Below, one piece after another: positions 9,716 to 18,828 of a stretch of 64,000 nt of DNA (position 1 is the stretch's first letter; each line of letters begins with the position of its first letter). The translations under genes and the position numbers were made by a program. The notes beneath the pieces were generated by a model. The model ran no database searches, was not told the origin of the DNA, and was given only the letters and a program-made list of their open reading frames with translations. Source of the stretch: Mucilaginibacter sp. PAMC 26640. Lineage in GTDB: Bacteria > Bacteroidota > Bacteroidia > Sphingobacteriales > Sphingobacteriaceae. The stretch spans positions 1,364,001-1,428,000 of the forward strand of contig CP014773.1 in assembly GCA_001596135.1 (NCBI GenBank), read 5' to 3'.

Positions 9716-10735
9716 TTAGCCTTTTTTACTGCCTTCGCCGTTGTTGCAATTTGCATCTTTCGGGTCATCACATTTCAGGTTACCTTTAAGCTCGGGGTTT
9801 TGCGCCGGTAAGGTAGTTACAGACCGTTCCACTTCTGTTTGCTGGATATGCACAGCGTATTCAGCCGGCTCAATATGGCTACCGATTGCTTCAGCATAAA
9901 CTTGCGTAAACTCAGCACCGATGTATAGTATAGCAGCGGTATAATAGATCCAAACGAGGATAACAATTAATGACCCTGCCGCCCCGTAAGCCGATCCCTG
10001 TGCGGTATAGGTGATGTAAAGGCTGATAACGTACTGGCCGATCATAAATAAGATAGCAGTAAAGATAGCTCCTGAGCGTACATCCTTCCACCTGATCTTC
10101 ACGTCGGGCAGGAATTTGAATATGATACCGAACAGGGTAGAGATGACCATTAGGGTAATACCCAGGTTAATGATCTCGATCAGCTTACTGGTAATGCTTG
10201 GTAAAAAGTGAGTGATCTGATTTTGAAGGGCTGCGATCAGTAAATTTATGGCCAGGGTAACCAACAATAAAAAGCCAAGACTAATGATCAGTGAAAAAGA
10301 CAAAAATCTGTTTTGTAACAATTTTACCCAACCCCTTTTTGGTTTAGCCTTAACCCGCCAAATTCTGTTTAAAGAATCTTGAATTTCTATAAAAATACTG
10401 CTGGCACCGAGCAGCAAGGTAACAACACCAATTACTACGGCTGTCCAGGTTTTGCCAGAGAGTTGTAAGTTTTTTAGCATGTCCTGAATTTGAACAGCAG
10501 CTTGAGCGCCTACATAACTTTCTATTTGCGGATAAAGCTTTTCTGTAGCTGCATCATGCCCCAAAAAAAGGCCGGCGAGGGAGATAATTAAAATCAGCAA
10601 CGGTGCCAGCGAAAACACCGTATAATATGCCAGTGATGCGCTTAGTTTTAGGCCATTATCATCAGAAAAATTACTAAAAGTGGCTACTAAAACCTTCCAG
10701 AACTGTTTTAAATATTCTTTGCTAAAAAACTTCAT
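9716..10735 (-). CDS. YihY/BrkB family inner-membrane protein
   Basis: The 339-residue protein has about six hydrophobic segments and the family signature near the N-terminus (LKLSASLAYYTVFSLAPLLILIISLAG, given here in outline), followed by ALNRIWRVKAKPKRGW-like text (here DSLNRIWRV). The family was once called ribonuclease BN in error; its transport or envelope role is unsettled. The C-terminal 60 residues are hydrophilic and end in a charged tail. It is transcribed divergently from the phosphatase gene with about 50 bases between them. Confidence 0.85.
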   Translation of the reverse strand: MKFFSKEYLKQFWKVLVATFSNFSDDNGLKLSASLAYYTVFSLAPLLILIISLAGLFLGHDAATEKLYPQIESYVGAQAAVQIQDMLKNLQLSGKTWTAVVIGVVTLLLGASSIFIEIQDSLNRIWRVKAKPKRGWVKLLQNRFLSFSLIISLGFLLLVTLAINLLIAALQNQITHFLPSITSKLIEIINLGITLMVISTLFGIIFKFLPDVKIRWKDVRSGAIFTAILFMIGQYVISLYITYTAQGSAYGAAGSLIVILVWIYYTAAILYIGAEFTQVYAEAIGSHIEPAEYAVHIQQTEVERSVTTLPAQNPELKGNLKCDDPKDANCNNGEGSKKG

Positions 10736-10787
10736 ATCAATATATAATGTAAATACCTTTATCGTAAAACTGCTTTAATAAATTGCA

Positions 10788-11399
10788 ATGCAAAAAATTC
10801 TCACTCCCTCTAAAGCGTTAATGATATTCTTTGTCTGTTTATCCCTTAGCAATTATAGTGCCTTTGCTCAAAAAACTACAATTTGGTTTGTACGGCATGC
10901 CGAAAAAGAGGCCGGAACACCACAGTTTGCCAATGATGCCAACCTTTCTCCCGATGGACTCAAAAGATCAGAAGCGCTTGCTAAGATGTTAAAGCATGAA
11001 AAGATAAAAGCTATTTATGTTACTAAATTTAAGAGGGCAGGCCAAACCGCCAGACCGCTCGCCGCGCAACTCAAATTGCTACCCAGGCTGTATGGAGATA
11101 GCGTAAAAATGTTTGCTGCAGCCGTTCTTAAAAACTTTCGTGGCAGTAAATTAGTTGTCATTGGCCATTCTAATACATTGATGCCGCTATTGGGGGCCTT
11201 TGGGTCTAAAGTGCCATTTGAAACACTGGACGATGATGATTATGATATGGTCTTCAAATTAACCATTCAGGATTCGGGAGAAAGACAACTGGAGATCAGT
11301 TATTACGGCATGTTACACCATCAATCAGAACTGCCGCAGAAATATAAAGAAGATAACCGCCCGGTGCAGCAATTTATCGCCCCGGCCACCCATTATTAA
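10788..11399 (+). CDS. Secreted histidine-phosphatase (SixA-like) protein
   Basis: The 203-residue product starts with a signal peptide ending near SAFAQ. The phosphohistidine motif is R36-H37-A-E in WFVRHAEKE, and the second conserved His is in VIGHSNTLMPLL. This places it in the histidine phosphatase superfamily, closest to SixA-like members, but it is exported. The substrate is unknown. It ends 12 bases before the convergent alanine dehydrogenase gene, leaving no room for a separate terminator. Confidence 0.8.
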   Translation: MQKILTPSKALMIFFVCLSLSNYSAFAQKTTIWFVRHAEKEAGTPQFANDANLSPDGLKRSEALAKMLKHEKIKAIYVTKFKRAGQTARPLAAQLKLLPRLYGDSVKMFAAAVLKNFRGSKLVVIGHSNTLMPLLGAFGSKVPFETLDDDDYDMVFKLTIQDSGERQLEISYYGMLHHQSELPQKYKEDNRPVQQFIAPATHY

Positions 11400-11411
11400 C
11401 CGGGGGCTGGT

Positions 11412-12638
11412 TTAATGATTGGTTACCACTAACAGTTCAAGATCTTTGCAGGGGATGCTGAATCGCTCACCCATATGTTTGTTGGTGAGGTGCCCCTGGT
11501 AAATGTATACCGCATTGCGGATGCCGGCCTTTTTCCAGATCACATTTTTTAGGCCGCCATGTTCGCCGATATCTAATAGAATTGGTGCAAAAATATTGGT
11601 TAGCGCATAAGTTGCAGTACGCGCAACGCGCGATGCGATGTTGGGCACGCAGTAGTGGATCACATCATACTTTCTGAACACCGGGTGCGTGTGGTTAGTT
11701 ACCTCTGAGGTTTCAAAACAGCCACCCTGATCTATACTTACATCTATAATAACCGAGTTGGGTTTCATGCGGCTCACGGTAGCTTCAGATACCAGGCATG
11801 GGCTGCGGCCATCATCAGCGCGGATTGCGCCAATGGCTACATCACAGGTCGTAATGGCTTTTTCTAAAACGATAGGTTGCACAACCGACGTAAATACCCT
11901 GGTGCCGATATTATTCTGCAAACGACGCAGTTTATAGATGGATGGGTCGAACACCTTTACTTCTGCTCCTAAAGAGATTGCAGTACGTGCGGCATATTCG
12001 CCAACCGTACCAGCACCAAGGATCACGATTTCGGTAGGGGGAACACCGGTTACCCCACCCAGCATCAGGCCCTTACCTTCAAAAATATTACTGAGGTATT
12101 CGGCAGCTATCAGTATGGAGGTGGCACCTACAATTTCGCTCATGGCGCGTACAACGGTTAATGTACCGCCTTCATCTTCTAAATGCTCAAAGCAAATAGC
12201 CGTTATCTTTTTGGCTAACAGGGCATGCAGGCATTCTGCTTTTAAGGTTGATACCTGCAATGCGGAAATAAGCAACTGCCCGGGTTTCATCATTGCAATC
12301 TCGTCCATAGTGGGCGGTGCAATCTTAATGATGATATCGGCCTCGTAAACCCGCTTGGTGTCGTAAACAATTTGGGCGCCTTGTTCGCTGTAATTATTGT
12401 CAGAAAAATTGGCGGCTTGCCCGGCATTGCTTTCCAGCAGGATATCATGGCCGTTGTTAACCAGCAGCGCAACTGAAAGTGGTGTAAGCGGAATGCGGTT
12501 TTCCTGGAAGGAAACTTCCTTTGGAATGCCGATGTAAAGTTTATTCTTCTTGCTTTTAACCTCCAGCATCGACTCCTGTGGCTGCATCATTGCCTGCCTG
12601 GCAACATCAGAAAACCCGCTATATTTCCCTGAACTCAT
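11412..12638 (-). CDS. ald: Alanine dehydrogenase
   Basis: The 408-residue enzyme belongs to the alanine dehydrogenase/transhydrogenase N-terminal family and probably converts L-alanine, NAD+ and water to pyruvate, ammonia and NADH. The N-terminal substrate motif is GIPKEVSFQENRIPLTP, and the Rossmann NAD-binding loop ILGAGTVGEYAARTA is near residue 207. The signature IIDVSIDQGGCFETS follows. An extra N-terminal stretch of about 30 residues precedes the domain, which is common in Bacteroidota homologues. The gene lies about 50 bases downstream of tsaE and may be co-transcribed with it. Confidence 0.8.
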   Translation of the reverse strand: MSSGKYSGFSDVARQAMMQPQESMLEVKSKKNKLYIGIPKEVSFQENRIPLTPLSVALLVNNGHDILLESNAGQAANFSDNNYSEQGAQIVYDTKRVYEADIIIKIAPPTMDEIAMMKPGQLLISALQVSTLKAECLHALLAKKITAICFEHLEDEGGTLTVVRAMSEIVGATSILIAAEYLSNIFEGKGLMLGGVTGVPPTEIVILGAGTVGEYAARTAISLGAEVKVFDPSIYKLRRLQNNIGTRVFTSVVQPIVLEKAITTCDVAIGAIRADDGRSPCLVSEATVSRMKPNSVIIDVSIDQGGCFETSEVTNHTHPVFRKYDVIHYCVPNIASRVARTATYALTNIFAPILLDIGEHGGLKNVIWKKAGIRNAVYIYQGHLTNKHMGERFSIPCKDLELLVVTNH

Positions 12639-12688
12639 GATATTTTATTTCCGGATGATGAAGATAAGAAAAACAACGGGTATGAACG

Positions 12689-13105
12689 TCAAATGTTTTC
12701 CACAGTTAGTTGCCGCTTGCTGTTACCTAAAACAGCAATGCGTACACTGGTGTACTGATCCGGTATCAGCCCGGCTATTTTTTCGGGCCATTCAATGAAG
12801 CAGTAATTGCCCGAATAGAAGTATTCTTCGTAACCCATATCAAGGGCCTCGTTCGTATCCTTTAAGCGGTAAAAGTCGAAATGGTAAACAGGGTCACCAG
12901 CACTTTCATATTCGTTAACGATAGAAAATGTTGGGCTGGTTACTTCATCATTAACGCCCACAGCAGCACAAAGCGATTTAATGAGCGTTGTTTTACCTGC
13001 CCCCATATCGCCATAGAACAAAAATATACTACTGCTGCCTGCAAAGGAAATTATTTCGTGTGCAGCTTTGCCGAGGTCGTCTAACGAGGTGATTTGGATA
13101 TCCAT
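12689..13105 (-). CDS. tsaE: tRNA threonylcarbamoyladenosine biosynthesis ATPase TsaE
   Basis: The 138-residue protein carries the P-loop GDMGAGKTT at residues 32-40, then TSPTFSIVNEY and the DFYRL segment typical of TsaE. It supports the TsaD-TsaB complex in making t6A at position 37 of ANN-decoding tRNAs. TsaB and TsaD are not in the window. It follows the VapC toxin gene by only 4 bases, so the three genes downstream of the vapB promoter could form one transcript. Confidence 0.92.
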   Translation of the reverse strand: MDIQITSLDDLGKAAHEIISFAGSSSIFLFYGDMGAGKTTLIKSLCAAVGVNDEVTSPTFSIVNEYESAGDPVYHFDFYRLKDTNEALDMGYEEYFYSGNYCFIEWPEKIAGLIPDQYTSVRIAVLGNSKRQLTVENI

Positions 13106-13109
13106 TCCC

Positions 13110-13484
13110 TTAAATATGTTCGTACAAAAACAACTCCAATTCCGGAATTTTTTTAAAGTTTTTGTCAGCAGTAATAAACGGTAGTTGCTTCGTTAATGCA
13201 GATGCCGCAATAATACTATCTGGCAACTTTAATTTGAATTGTTTTCTGATGTGTATGGTTCTATGCTTGATGTAATGGGTAACGTCAAATACGGTTACAG
13301 AGCTAATAAAATCATTTAATACCTTTTCGGACTCGTTGGTTTGTCCATGAAAAGCATACAGCTCAATTTCTGTAATAAAAGAAATATGAATATTTTGATC
13401 TTGTAAAAGGTTAGCTAACTTAACATCACCATTTAGTAAATAAATACAGATGTTAGTGTCAATAAATAGATCAACTCCATTCAT
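13110..13484 (-). CDS. PIN-domain toxin, VapC-like
   Basis: The 124-residue protein has the PIN active-site pattern: Asp9 in LFIDTN, acidic residues in ITEIELY (Glu39/Glu41), Asp near 93 in LPDSIIAASAL, and Asp near 113 in FITADKNF. VapC toxins are Mg-dependent ribonucleases that often cut initiator tRNA or rRNA. Its start overlaps the end of the small upstream antitoxin gene by 14 bases, the usual translationally coupled layout. It is followed 4 bases later by tsaE. The target RNA is unknown. Confidence 0.88.
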   Translation of the reverse strand: MNGVDLFIDTNICIYLLNGDVKLANLLQDQNIHISFITEIELYAFHGQTNESEKVLNDFISSVTVFDVTHYIKHRTIHIRKQFKLKLPDSIIAASALTKQLPFITADKNFKKIPELELFLYEHI

Positions 13485-13632
13485 TACGCAATCGCAACTG
13501 AATTTCTAATCCATCTTCATCAGTTTTTAAAACCCCACAAAATTTTTTGGCATCAAATTTTTTAGATTGCCTTGCTGCCAGAATTTTTTTGGTTTTGGCA
13601 ATATCTTTGGCCGTTTTTATTACTACTACCAT
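13471..13632 (-). CDS. Small antitoxin partner of the PIN toxin (VapB-like)
   Basis: A 53-residue frame reads MVVVIKTAKDIAKTKKILAA, then RQSKKFDAKKFCGVLKTDED and a tail of GLEIQLRLRNEWS. It overlaps the toxin start by 14 bases in a different frame, as vapB genes usually do. The basic, helical N-terminal part could bind DNA or lie in a compact fold, and the acidic middle could contact the toxin. Its position and size fit an antitoxin; the family assignment is uncertain. A strong -7 box ends only 4 bases before the ATG. Confidence 0.75.
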   Translation of the reverse strand: MVVVIKTAKDIAKTKKILAARQSKKFDAKKFCGVLKTDEDGLEIQLRLRNEWS

Positions 13633-13635
13633 ACT

Positions 13636-13667
13636 CAAATATACACAATACTAAGAATAAACTTCAA
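13636..13667 (-). promoter_or_regulatory. Promoter of the vapBC-tsaE transcript
   Basis: On the minus strand TTG (13665-13667), a 21-base spacer and TATATTTG (13636-13643) match the Bacteroidota consensus TTG-N17-23-TAnnTTTG. The -7 box is so close to the antitoxin ATG (13632) that the mRNA would be leaderless or nearly so. Confidence 0.6.
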
Positions 13668-13703
13668 GCCTCCATGTTCAGGTCTTGAAGTTTATTTTTG
13701 ATA

Positions 13704-15257
13704 TTATTTCGGCCCGTATGTAACAATCGGGATGATCATTTCTTCCAGCGATATACCACCGTGCTGGAAGGTTTCATTGTAAAAATTCACAAAGTGGTTA
13801 TAGTTATTTGGGTATACAAAATAACTATCGCCTTTGGCAAAAACAAAGCTGCTGCTTACATGCAGCTTAGGCAGCATGGCATCATGCGGGTTGCGGATGT
13901 GGAATACTTCCTTTGCGTTGTAATTTAAGTTTTTACCTTGTTTGTAACGCAGGTTGGTATTCGTATTCCTGTCGCCGATGATCTTGCTTGGATTTTTCAC
14001 TTTAATGGTCCCGTGATCGGTCGTAATAATTACCCTTACCTGTTTTGATGCCAGGAATTTAAGCAGATCAAATAACGGGGAGTGTTCAAACCAGGATAAG
14101 GTTAACGATCGGTAGGCCGCATCATCACTCGCCAGCTCGCGGATCATTTGCATATCCGTACGGGCATGGCTCAGCATATCTACAAAGTTGTAAACCACCA
14201 CATTCAGGTCGTTACCCATGAGGTTATTTACCGACTCATTCAAAGCGCGGCCCTCATCAATGTTGAGGATTTTGTGATACGAGTGTTTAATCTCGCGTCG
14301 CAGCGTCCTTTTTAACTGATCGGCGATAAAATCTGCTTCATATAAATTTTTCCCACCCTCATCTTCATCATTCTGCCACATTTGCGGATATCGTTTTTCC
14401 ATATCCAGCGGCATCAGCCCAGAGAAAATGGCGTTACGTGCATATTGTGTTGCCGTTGGCAGAATACTGAAATAAGTATCTTCTTCTTCCAACCGGAAAT
14501 ACTCGGAGATGATGGGGTTGATGATCTTAAACTGATCGTACCTTAAGTTATCTATCAGGATAAAAAATACCGGGCCATTACCATCCAGCTTAGGGAAAAC
14601 TTTTTTCTTGAATAATTGCGGTGATGAAGTTGGTGCAGTATCCGGGTTTTTTACCCAATCGAGGTAATTACGTTCTACAAACTTACAGAACTGCACATTA
14701 GCTTCTGCCTTTTGCAAGGTGAGGATCTCGTGCATGCCCGCATCTTCCAGTGTTTCCAGCTCCAGCTCCCAATAGATCAGTTTTTTATAAACATCTACCC
14801 ATTCCTGAAAACTCAGATTGTCATTCAGCGTCATCCCCAGCGTACGGAAATCCATCTGGTAGGCCATGGTAGTTTTCTCGGTAACCAAACGCTTGTTTTC
14901 GGTAAGCTTTTTTATGGTGAGCTGGATTTGTTTAGGATGCACCGGTTTAATAAGGTAGTCATCAATTTTCGATCCGATGGCATCTTCCATCAAATACTCT
15001 TCCTCGTTCTTGGTGATCAGAACAATAGGGACATCGCTGCGTATATTTTTTATTTGCGACAAGGTTTCCAGTCCGGTTAAGCCGGGCATGTTTTCATCAA
15101 GGAAAACCAGGTCGAAGTATTGTTTCTTGAATTCGTCTAAAGCATCGTGGCCATTAGTTACCGTAGTAACTTTATAGCCTTTTTCAGTTAAAAACATTAT
15201 GTGCGGTTTCAACAAGTCAATCTCGTCGTCGGCCCATAAAATGGAAGTATCCTGCAT
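13704..15257 (-). CDS. porX: PorX: response regulator with PglZ phosphatase-like domain
   Basis: The protein (517 residues from the second ATG, 519 from the first at 15263) has an N-terminal receiver domain with acidic ADDEID and phospho-acceptor Asp54 in FLDENMPG. A helical linker leads to a C-terminal PglZ, alkaline-phosphatase-like domain with metal-ligand segments FFILIDNLRYDQ and IITTDHGTIKV. This is the layout of PorX, the regulator of type IX secretion in Bacteroidota, which is phosphorylated by the kinase PorY; no porY lies in the window. The PglZ domain of characterised PorX is a zinc-dependent oligonucleotide phosphodiesterase. Its neighbours tsaE and the HD gene are a common setting in the phylum. 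Confidence 0.9.
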   Translation of the reverse strand: MQDTSILWADDEIDLLKPHIMFLTEKGYKVTTVTNGHDALDEFKKQYFDLVFLDENMPGLTGLETLSQIKNIRSDVPIVLITKNEEEYLMEDAIGSKIDDYLIKPVHPKQIQLTIKKLTENKRLVTEKTTMAYQMDFRTLGMTLNDNLSFQEWVDVYKKLIYWELELETLEDAGMHEILTLQKAEANVQFCKFVERNYLDWVKNPDTAPTSSPQLFKKKVFPKLDGNGPVFFILIDNLRYDQFKIINPIISEYFRLEEEDTYFSILPTATQYARNAIFSGLMPLDMEKRYPQMWQNDEDEGGKNLYEADFIADQLKRTLRREIKHSYHKILNIDEGRALNESVNNLMGNDLNVVVYNFVDMLSHARTDMQMIRELASDDAAYRSLTLSWFEHSPLFDLLKFLASKQVRVIITTDHGTIKVKNPSKIIGDRNTNTNLRYKQGKNLNYNAKEVFHIRNPHDAMLPKLHVSSSFVFAKGDSYFVYPNNYNHFVNFYNETFQHGGISLEEMIIPIVTYGPK

Positions 15258-15394
15258 AATCATTTATTTTACCCTATTATAACCCCTTGGTAGTACTATT
15301 TGTTGTAAAAATATAGAAACGTTTAACATATATTAACAATAACATGGTGCTTGTTTTGTCATAATTAGGCACTTTTGCAATCTTAAATGCCGCT

Positions 15395-16621
15395 TTGAAT
15401 AAAAAGAAAATAATAAACGACCCGGTTTACGGGTTCATCACCATTCCTTCCGAGCTGGTGTTTGACCTTATCGAACATCCCTACTTTCAACGGCTGCGTT
15501 ATATTAAACAGTTGGGAATGACACATTTGGTGTATCCCGGCGCGCTGCATACACGCTTTCATCATGCCATTGGCGCCATGCATTTGATGAGTACCGCAAT
15601 AGAAACGCTTTGCAATAAAGGCTGTGAAATTACCGCTGAAGAAAAAGAAGGGTTGATGATTGCCATTTTGCTGCATGATATAGGCCATGGCCCATTTTCG
15701 CATGCTTTGGAGCAAACCATTATAGAGGGTATCGATCATGAGGATATTTCTATTTTACTAATGGATAAACTGAACCAGCAATTTGAGGGCAGGTTATCAT
15801 TGGCGATAGAAATTTTCAGAGGCATTTATCCAAAAAAGTTTTTGCACCAGTTGGTTTCCAGTCAGCTGGATATGGATAGGCTGGACTACCTTAACCGCGA
15901 TAGTTTTTTTACCGGCGTATCAGAAGGTGTGATCAGTTCAGACCGGATCATTAAGATGCTGAATGTAAAAGATGACAGTATTACGGTGGAAGAGAAGGGT
16001 ATATATTCGATAGAGAAGTTTCTGATAGCACGCAGGCTGATGTACTGGCAGGTTTACCTGCATAAAACAGTAATAGCAGGGGAGCAGCTGCTTTGTAAGA
16101 TATTTAATCGCAGCAGGGAGCTGGCCATGCAGGGCCAAAAGTTTAACATTACTCCTGCGCTGAACCATTTCCTGGATAACATCGTATCTATAGAAAGTTT
16201 TATTAATGACGAGCGCCACCTGGAGGTTTTTGCCAAACTAGATGATAACGACGTGATGGCTGCTGTAAAAATTTGGGTGGACAGCGATGATTTTGTACTA
16301 GCCAAGCTTTGCACTAATTTTATTAACAGAAGGTTATTTCATGTAGATATAGCTGCCGAAAAGCCCGACGAAGCATTTATTTTGGAGTTGCGGCGCAGGG
16401 CGGTGGACCGCTACAACATCAGCGAGCATGAGGCATCATACTTTGTGTTTACAGATATTATCCGCAACAATGCTTATACCAAAGGCGATGGCAACATTCA
16501 TATCTTAATGAAGAATGGCGACACAACAGATATTGCAATGGCGAGCGATAATTCTAATTTGGAGGCTTTAACGAAAACAGTTAAGAAATATATTCTTTGT
16601 TATAGTAAGGATTTGATATAG
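15395..16621 (+). CDS. HD-domain phosphohydrolase (dNTPase-like)
   Basis: The 408-residue protein has the HD-domain signature of dGTPase-like enzymes: RLRYIKQLGMTHLVYPGA, then HTRFHHAIGAMHLM (His residues 52-57) and the metal-binding ILLHDIGHGPFSH with His94-Asp95. The later QLDMDRLDYLNRDSFFTG is also typical. Characterised relatives hydrolyse dNTPs, but the substrate here is not known. The start is the TTG at 15395, because the nearby ATG at 15387 runs into a stop after three codons. It is divergent from porX with about 130 bases between the two starts. Confidence 0.85.
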   Translation: MNKKKIINDPVYGFITIPSELVFDLIEHPYFQRLRYIKQLGMTHLVYPGALHTRFHHAIGAMHLMSTAIETLCNKGCEITAEEKEGLMIAILLHDIGHGPFSHALEQTIIEGIDHEDISILLMDKLNQQFEGRLSLAIEIFRGIYPKKFLHQLVSSQLDMDRLDYLNRDSFFTGVSEGVISSDRIIKMLNVKDDSITVEEKGIYSIEKFLIARRLMYWQVYLHKTVIAGEQLLCKIFNRSRELAMQGQKFNITPALNHFLDNIVSIESFINDERHLEVFAKLDDNDVMAAVKIWVDSDDFVLAKLCTNFINRRLFHVDIAAEKPDEAFILELRRRAVDRYNISEHEASYFVFTDIIRNNAYTKGDGNIHILMKNGDTTDIAMASDNSNLEALTKTVKKYILCYSKDLI

Positions 16622-16624
16622 CTC

Positions 16625-17612
16625 GCTTAAAGCGGCAGCGAAGAGAACCCGGGGAGCGTGCAAAGCGCAGATTCAACTCACCCCCGCCCCCTCTCTGCTA
16701 CGCAAAGAGGGGAGAAAGAACGGCCATTGTGTTTTACCCTCTTTACCGTAGGTAGAGAGGGTCGGGCAGCGGAGCGAACCCGGGGTGAGTTAAAAAGGGA
16801 GAAATAACGGCCATTGTGTTTTACCCTCTTTACCGTAGGTAGAGAGGGTCGGGCAGCGAAGCGTACCCGGGGTGAGTAAAAAGCGCGGATTCAACTCACC
16901 CCCGCCCCCTCTCTGCTGCGCAAAGAGGGGAGAAAGAACGGCCAATGTTTTACCCTCTTTACCGTAGGTAGAGAGGGTCGGGCAGCGGAGCGAACCCGGG
17001 GTGAGTTAAAAAGGAAGAAAGAACGGCCATTGTGTTTTACCCTCTTTACCGTAGGTAGAGAGGGTCGGGCAGCGAAGCGAACCCGGGGTGAGTAAAAAGG
17101 CGCGGATTCAACTCACCCCCGCCCCCTCTCTGCTACGCAAAGAGGGGAGAAAGAACGGCCAGTGTTTTACCCTCTATACCGTAGGTAGAGAGGGTCGGGC
17201 AGCGGAGCGAATCCGGGGGGAGTTAAAAGTGCGGATTTAACTCACCCCCGCCCCCTCTCTGCTACGCAAAGAAGGAGAAAGAACGGCCATTGTGTTTTAT
17301 CCTCTTTACCGTAGGTAGAGAGGGTCGGGCAGCGGAGCGAATCCGGGGTGAGTAAAAAGGGAGGCACAAACGGCCTTTTTGATTTACCCTCTTTACCGTA
17401 GGTAGAGAGGGTCGGGCAGCGAAGCGAACCCGGGGTGAGTTAAAAGGCAGGCACAAACGGCCTTTTTGATTTACCTTCTTTACCGTAGGTAGAGAGGGTC
17501 GGGCAGCGGAGCGAACCCGGGGTGAGTTAAAAGGGAGAAAGAACGGCCATTGTGTTTTACCCTCTTTACCGTAGGTAGAGAGGGTCGGGCAGCGAAGCGA
17601 ACCCGGGGTGAG
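16625..17612. repeat. 1-kb array of bipartite palindromic repeats
   Basis: The gap between the HD gene and lpxD holds two interleaved repeat units. The R unit (about 58 bp; core ACCCTCTTTACCGTAGG then TAGAGAGGGT, GGGCAGCG, CCCGGGGTGAGT) occurs nine times, at 16737, 16823, 16952, 17040, 17169, 17299, 17387, 17474 and 17559. The L unit (ACTCACCCCCGCCCCCTCTC then GCAAAGAGGGGAG) occurs four times, near 16676, 16895, 17112 and 17241. L is roughly the inverse of R, each forms its own hairpin, and a short linker AACGGCCATTGTGTTTTA joins them. R-to-R spacing is 85-88 bp, or 129-130 bp when L intervenes. No gene is supported in it. Confidence 0.9.
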
Positions 17613-17719
17613 TCCACTCAGCATGCGCTGTTGGGGCCTATTAACAAACCTAAATAGCAGTATTGAAACCTATAATTAAACCGTTATACAGAAACATAAA
17701 ATAAACTTAAATTCGCAGC

Positions 17720-18763
17720 ATGCAATTTACCGCTAAGGATATCGCCTTAATGCTGAACGGAACCGTTGAGGGTGACCCGCTCGCGGCCGTTAGCAAGCTA
17801 GCCAAAATTGAGGAAGCGCAGCAGGGCTCTTTATCGTTTTTGGCTAACCCCAAGTATGAGCAGTTTTTGTATACCACAAACGCATCTATTGTTATTGTTA
17901 ATAACGATCAGCAATTAACCGGCCCGGTAAGCGCCAGCCTGATCAGGGTGGAGAATGCCTATACGGCCTTTACCTTATTACTAGAGCAGTACAATAATAT
18001 AAAACTGAGGAAAGCTGGCATAGAGCAGCCATCATTTATTCATGAAACGGTGCAAATGGGCGAGCATGTTTATATCGGGGCTTTCGCCTATATTAGTCAG
18101 GATGTAAAGCTTGGCAAAAACTGCAAAATATACCCTAATTGCTATATTGCCGATAATGTAACCCTTGGCGATAATGTTACTTTATTCCCCGGAGTAAAAA
18201 TATATTTTGATTGTGTAATAGGTAATAATGTTACTATTCATTCCGGGGCAATCATCGGTAGCGATGGTTTTGGATTTGCCCCACAGGCAAACGGAACCTT
18301 CAATAAGATACCGCAAATAGGCAATGTTGTAATAGAAGATGATGTTGAAATTGGTGCTAATACAACTGTTGACCGTGCCACAATGGGTTCTACTTTGATA
18401 CATAAGGGCGCCAAGCTTGATAATTTGGTACAAATAGCCCACAATGTTGAGATCGGTGAAAACACAGTAATCGCTGCGCAAGCCGGCATTGCTGGCAGCA
18501 CCCGCCTGGAAAACAATGTAATGCTTGGCGGCCAGGTTGGCATAGTAGGCCATATTAGTATTGCAAAAGGCAGCCAGGTGCAGGCACAATCTGGCGTAAG
18601 CCGGCCAATTAAAGAAGAAGGTAAAAAGTGGGGAGGGTCGCCTGCATTGCCCTATGGCAGTAATATGCGATCTAACGTAGTGGTAAGCCGCTTGCCAGAT
18701 CTTGAAAAAAGAGTTTTAGAGTTAGAAAATATAATTGCTGAATTAAAGAAAAGTATTCATTAA
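17720..18763 (+). CDS. lpxD: UDP-3-O-acylglucosamine N-acyltransferase LpxD
   Basis: The 347-residue enzyme adds the second hydroxyacyl chain (N-acylation) in lipid A synthesis. An N-terminal uridine-binding domain (residues 1-100) precedes a left-handed beta helix of hexapeptide repeats (about 105-300), with the catalytic His in LVQIAHNVEIG near residue 240. The C-terminal helix ends in LENIIAELKKSIH. It is the first gene of a lipid A cluster and lies about 100 bases after the repeat array, so its promoter must lie within or just after the last repeat. Confidence 0.95.
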   Translation: MQFTAKDIALMLNGTVEGDPLAAVSKLAKIEEAQQGSLSFLANPKYEQFLYTTNASIVIVNNDQQLTGPVSASLIRVENAYTAFTLLLEQYNNIKLRKAGIEQPSFIHETVQMGEHVYIGAFAYISQDVKLGKNCKIYPNCYIADNVTLGDNVTLFPGVKIYFDCVIGNNVTIHSGAIIGSDGFGFAPQANGTFNKIPQIGNVVIEDDVEIGANTTVDRATMGSTLIHKGAKLDNLVQIAHNVEIGENTVIAAQAGIAGSTRLENNVMLGGQVGIVGHISIAKGSQVQAQSGVSRPIKEEGKKWGGSPALPYGSNMRSNVVVSRLPDLEKRVLELENIIAELKKSIH

Positions 18764-18828
18764 TTGGTCACTCCCGTATGCGGGGCTTTGGTCCGTAGCA
18801 CCAAAATGGCAATTGAATTAATGAACCA

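Noticed and set aside
16625..17612. CRISPR array
   Set aside because: The linkers are also repeated, units are inverted relative to each other, and no cas genes are near.
17262..17624. 120-codon minus-strand open frame with 29-residue repeats
   Set aside because: It lies wholly in the palindromic array; the 87-bp period is a multiple of three, so the frame stays open by chance.
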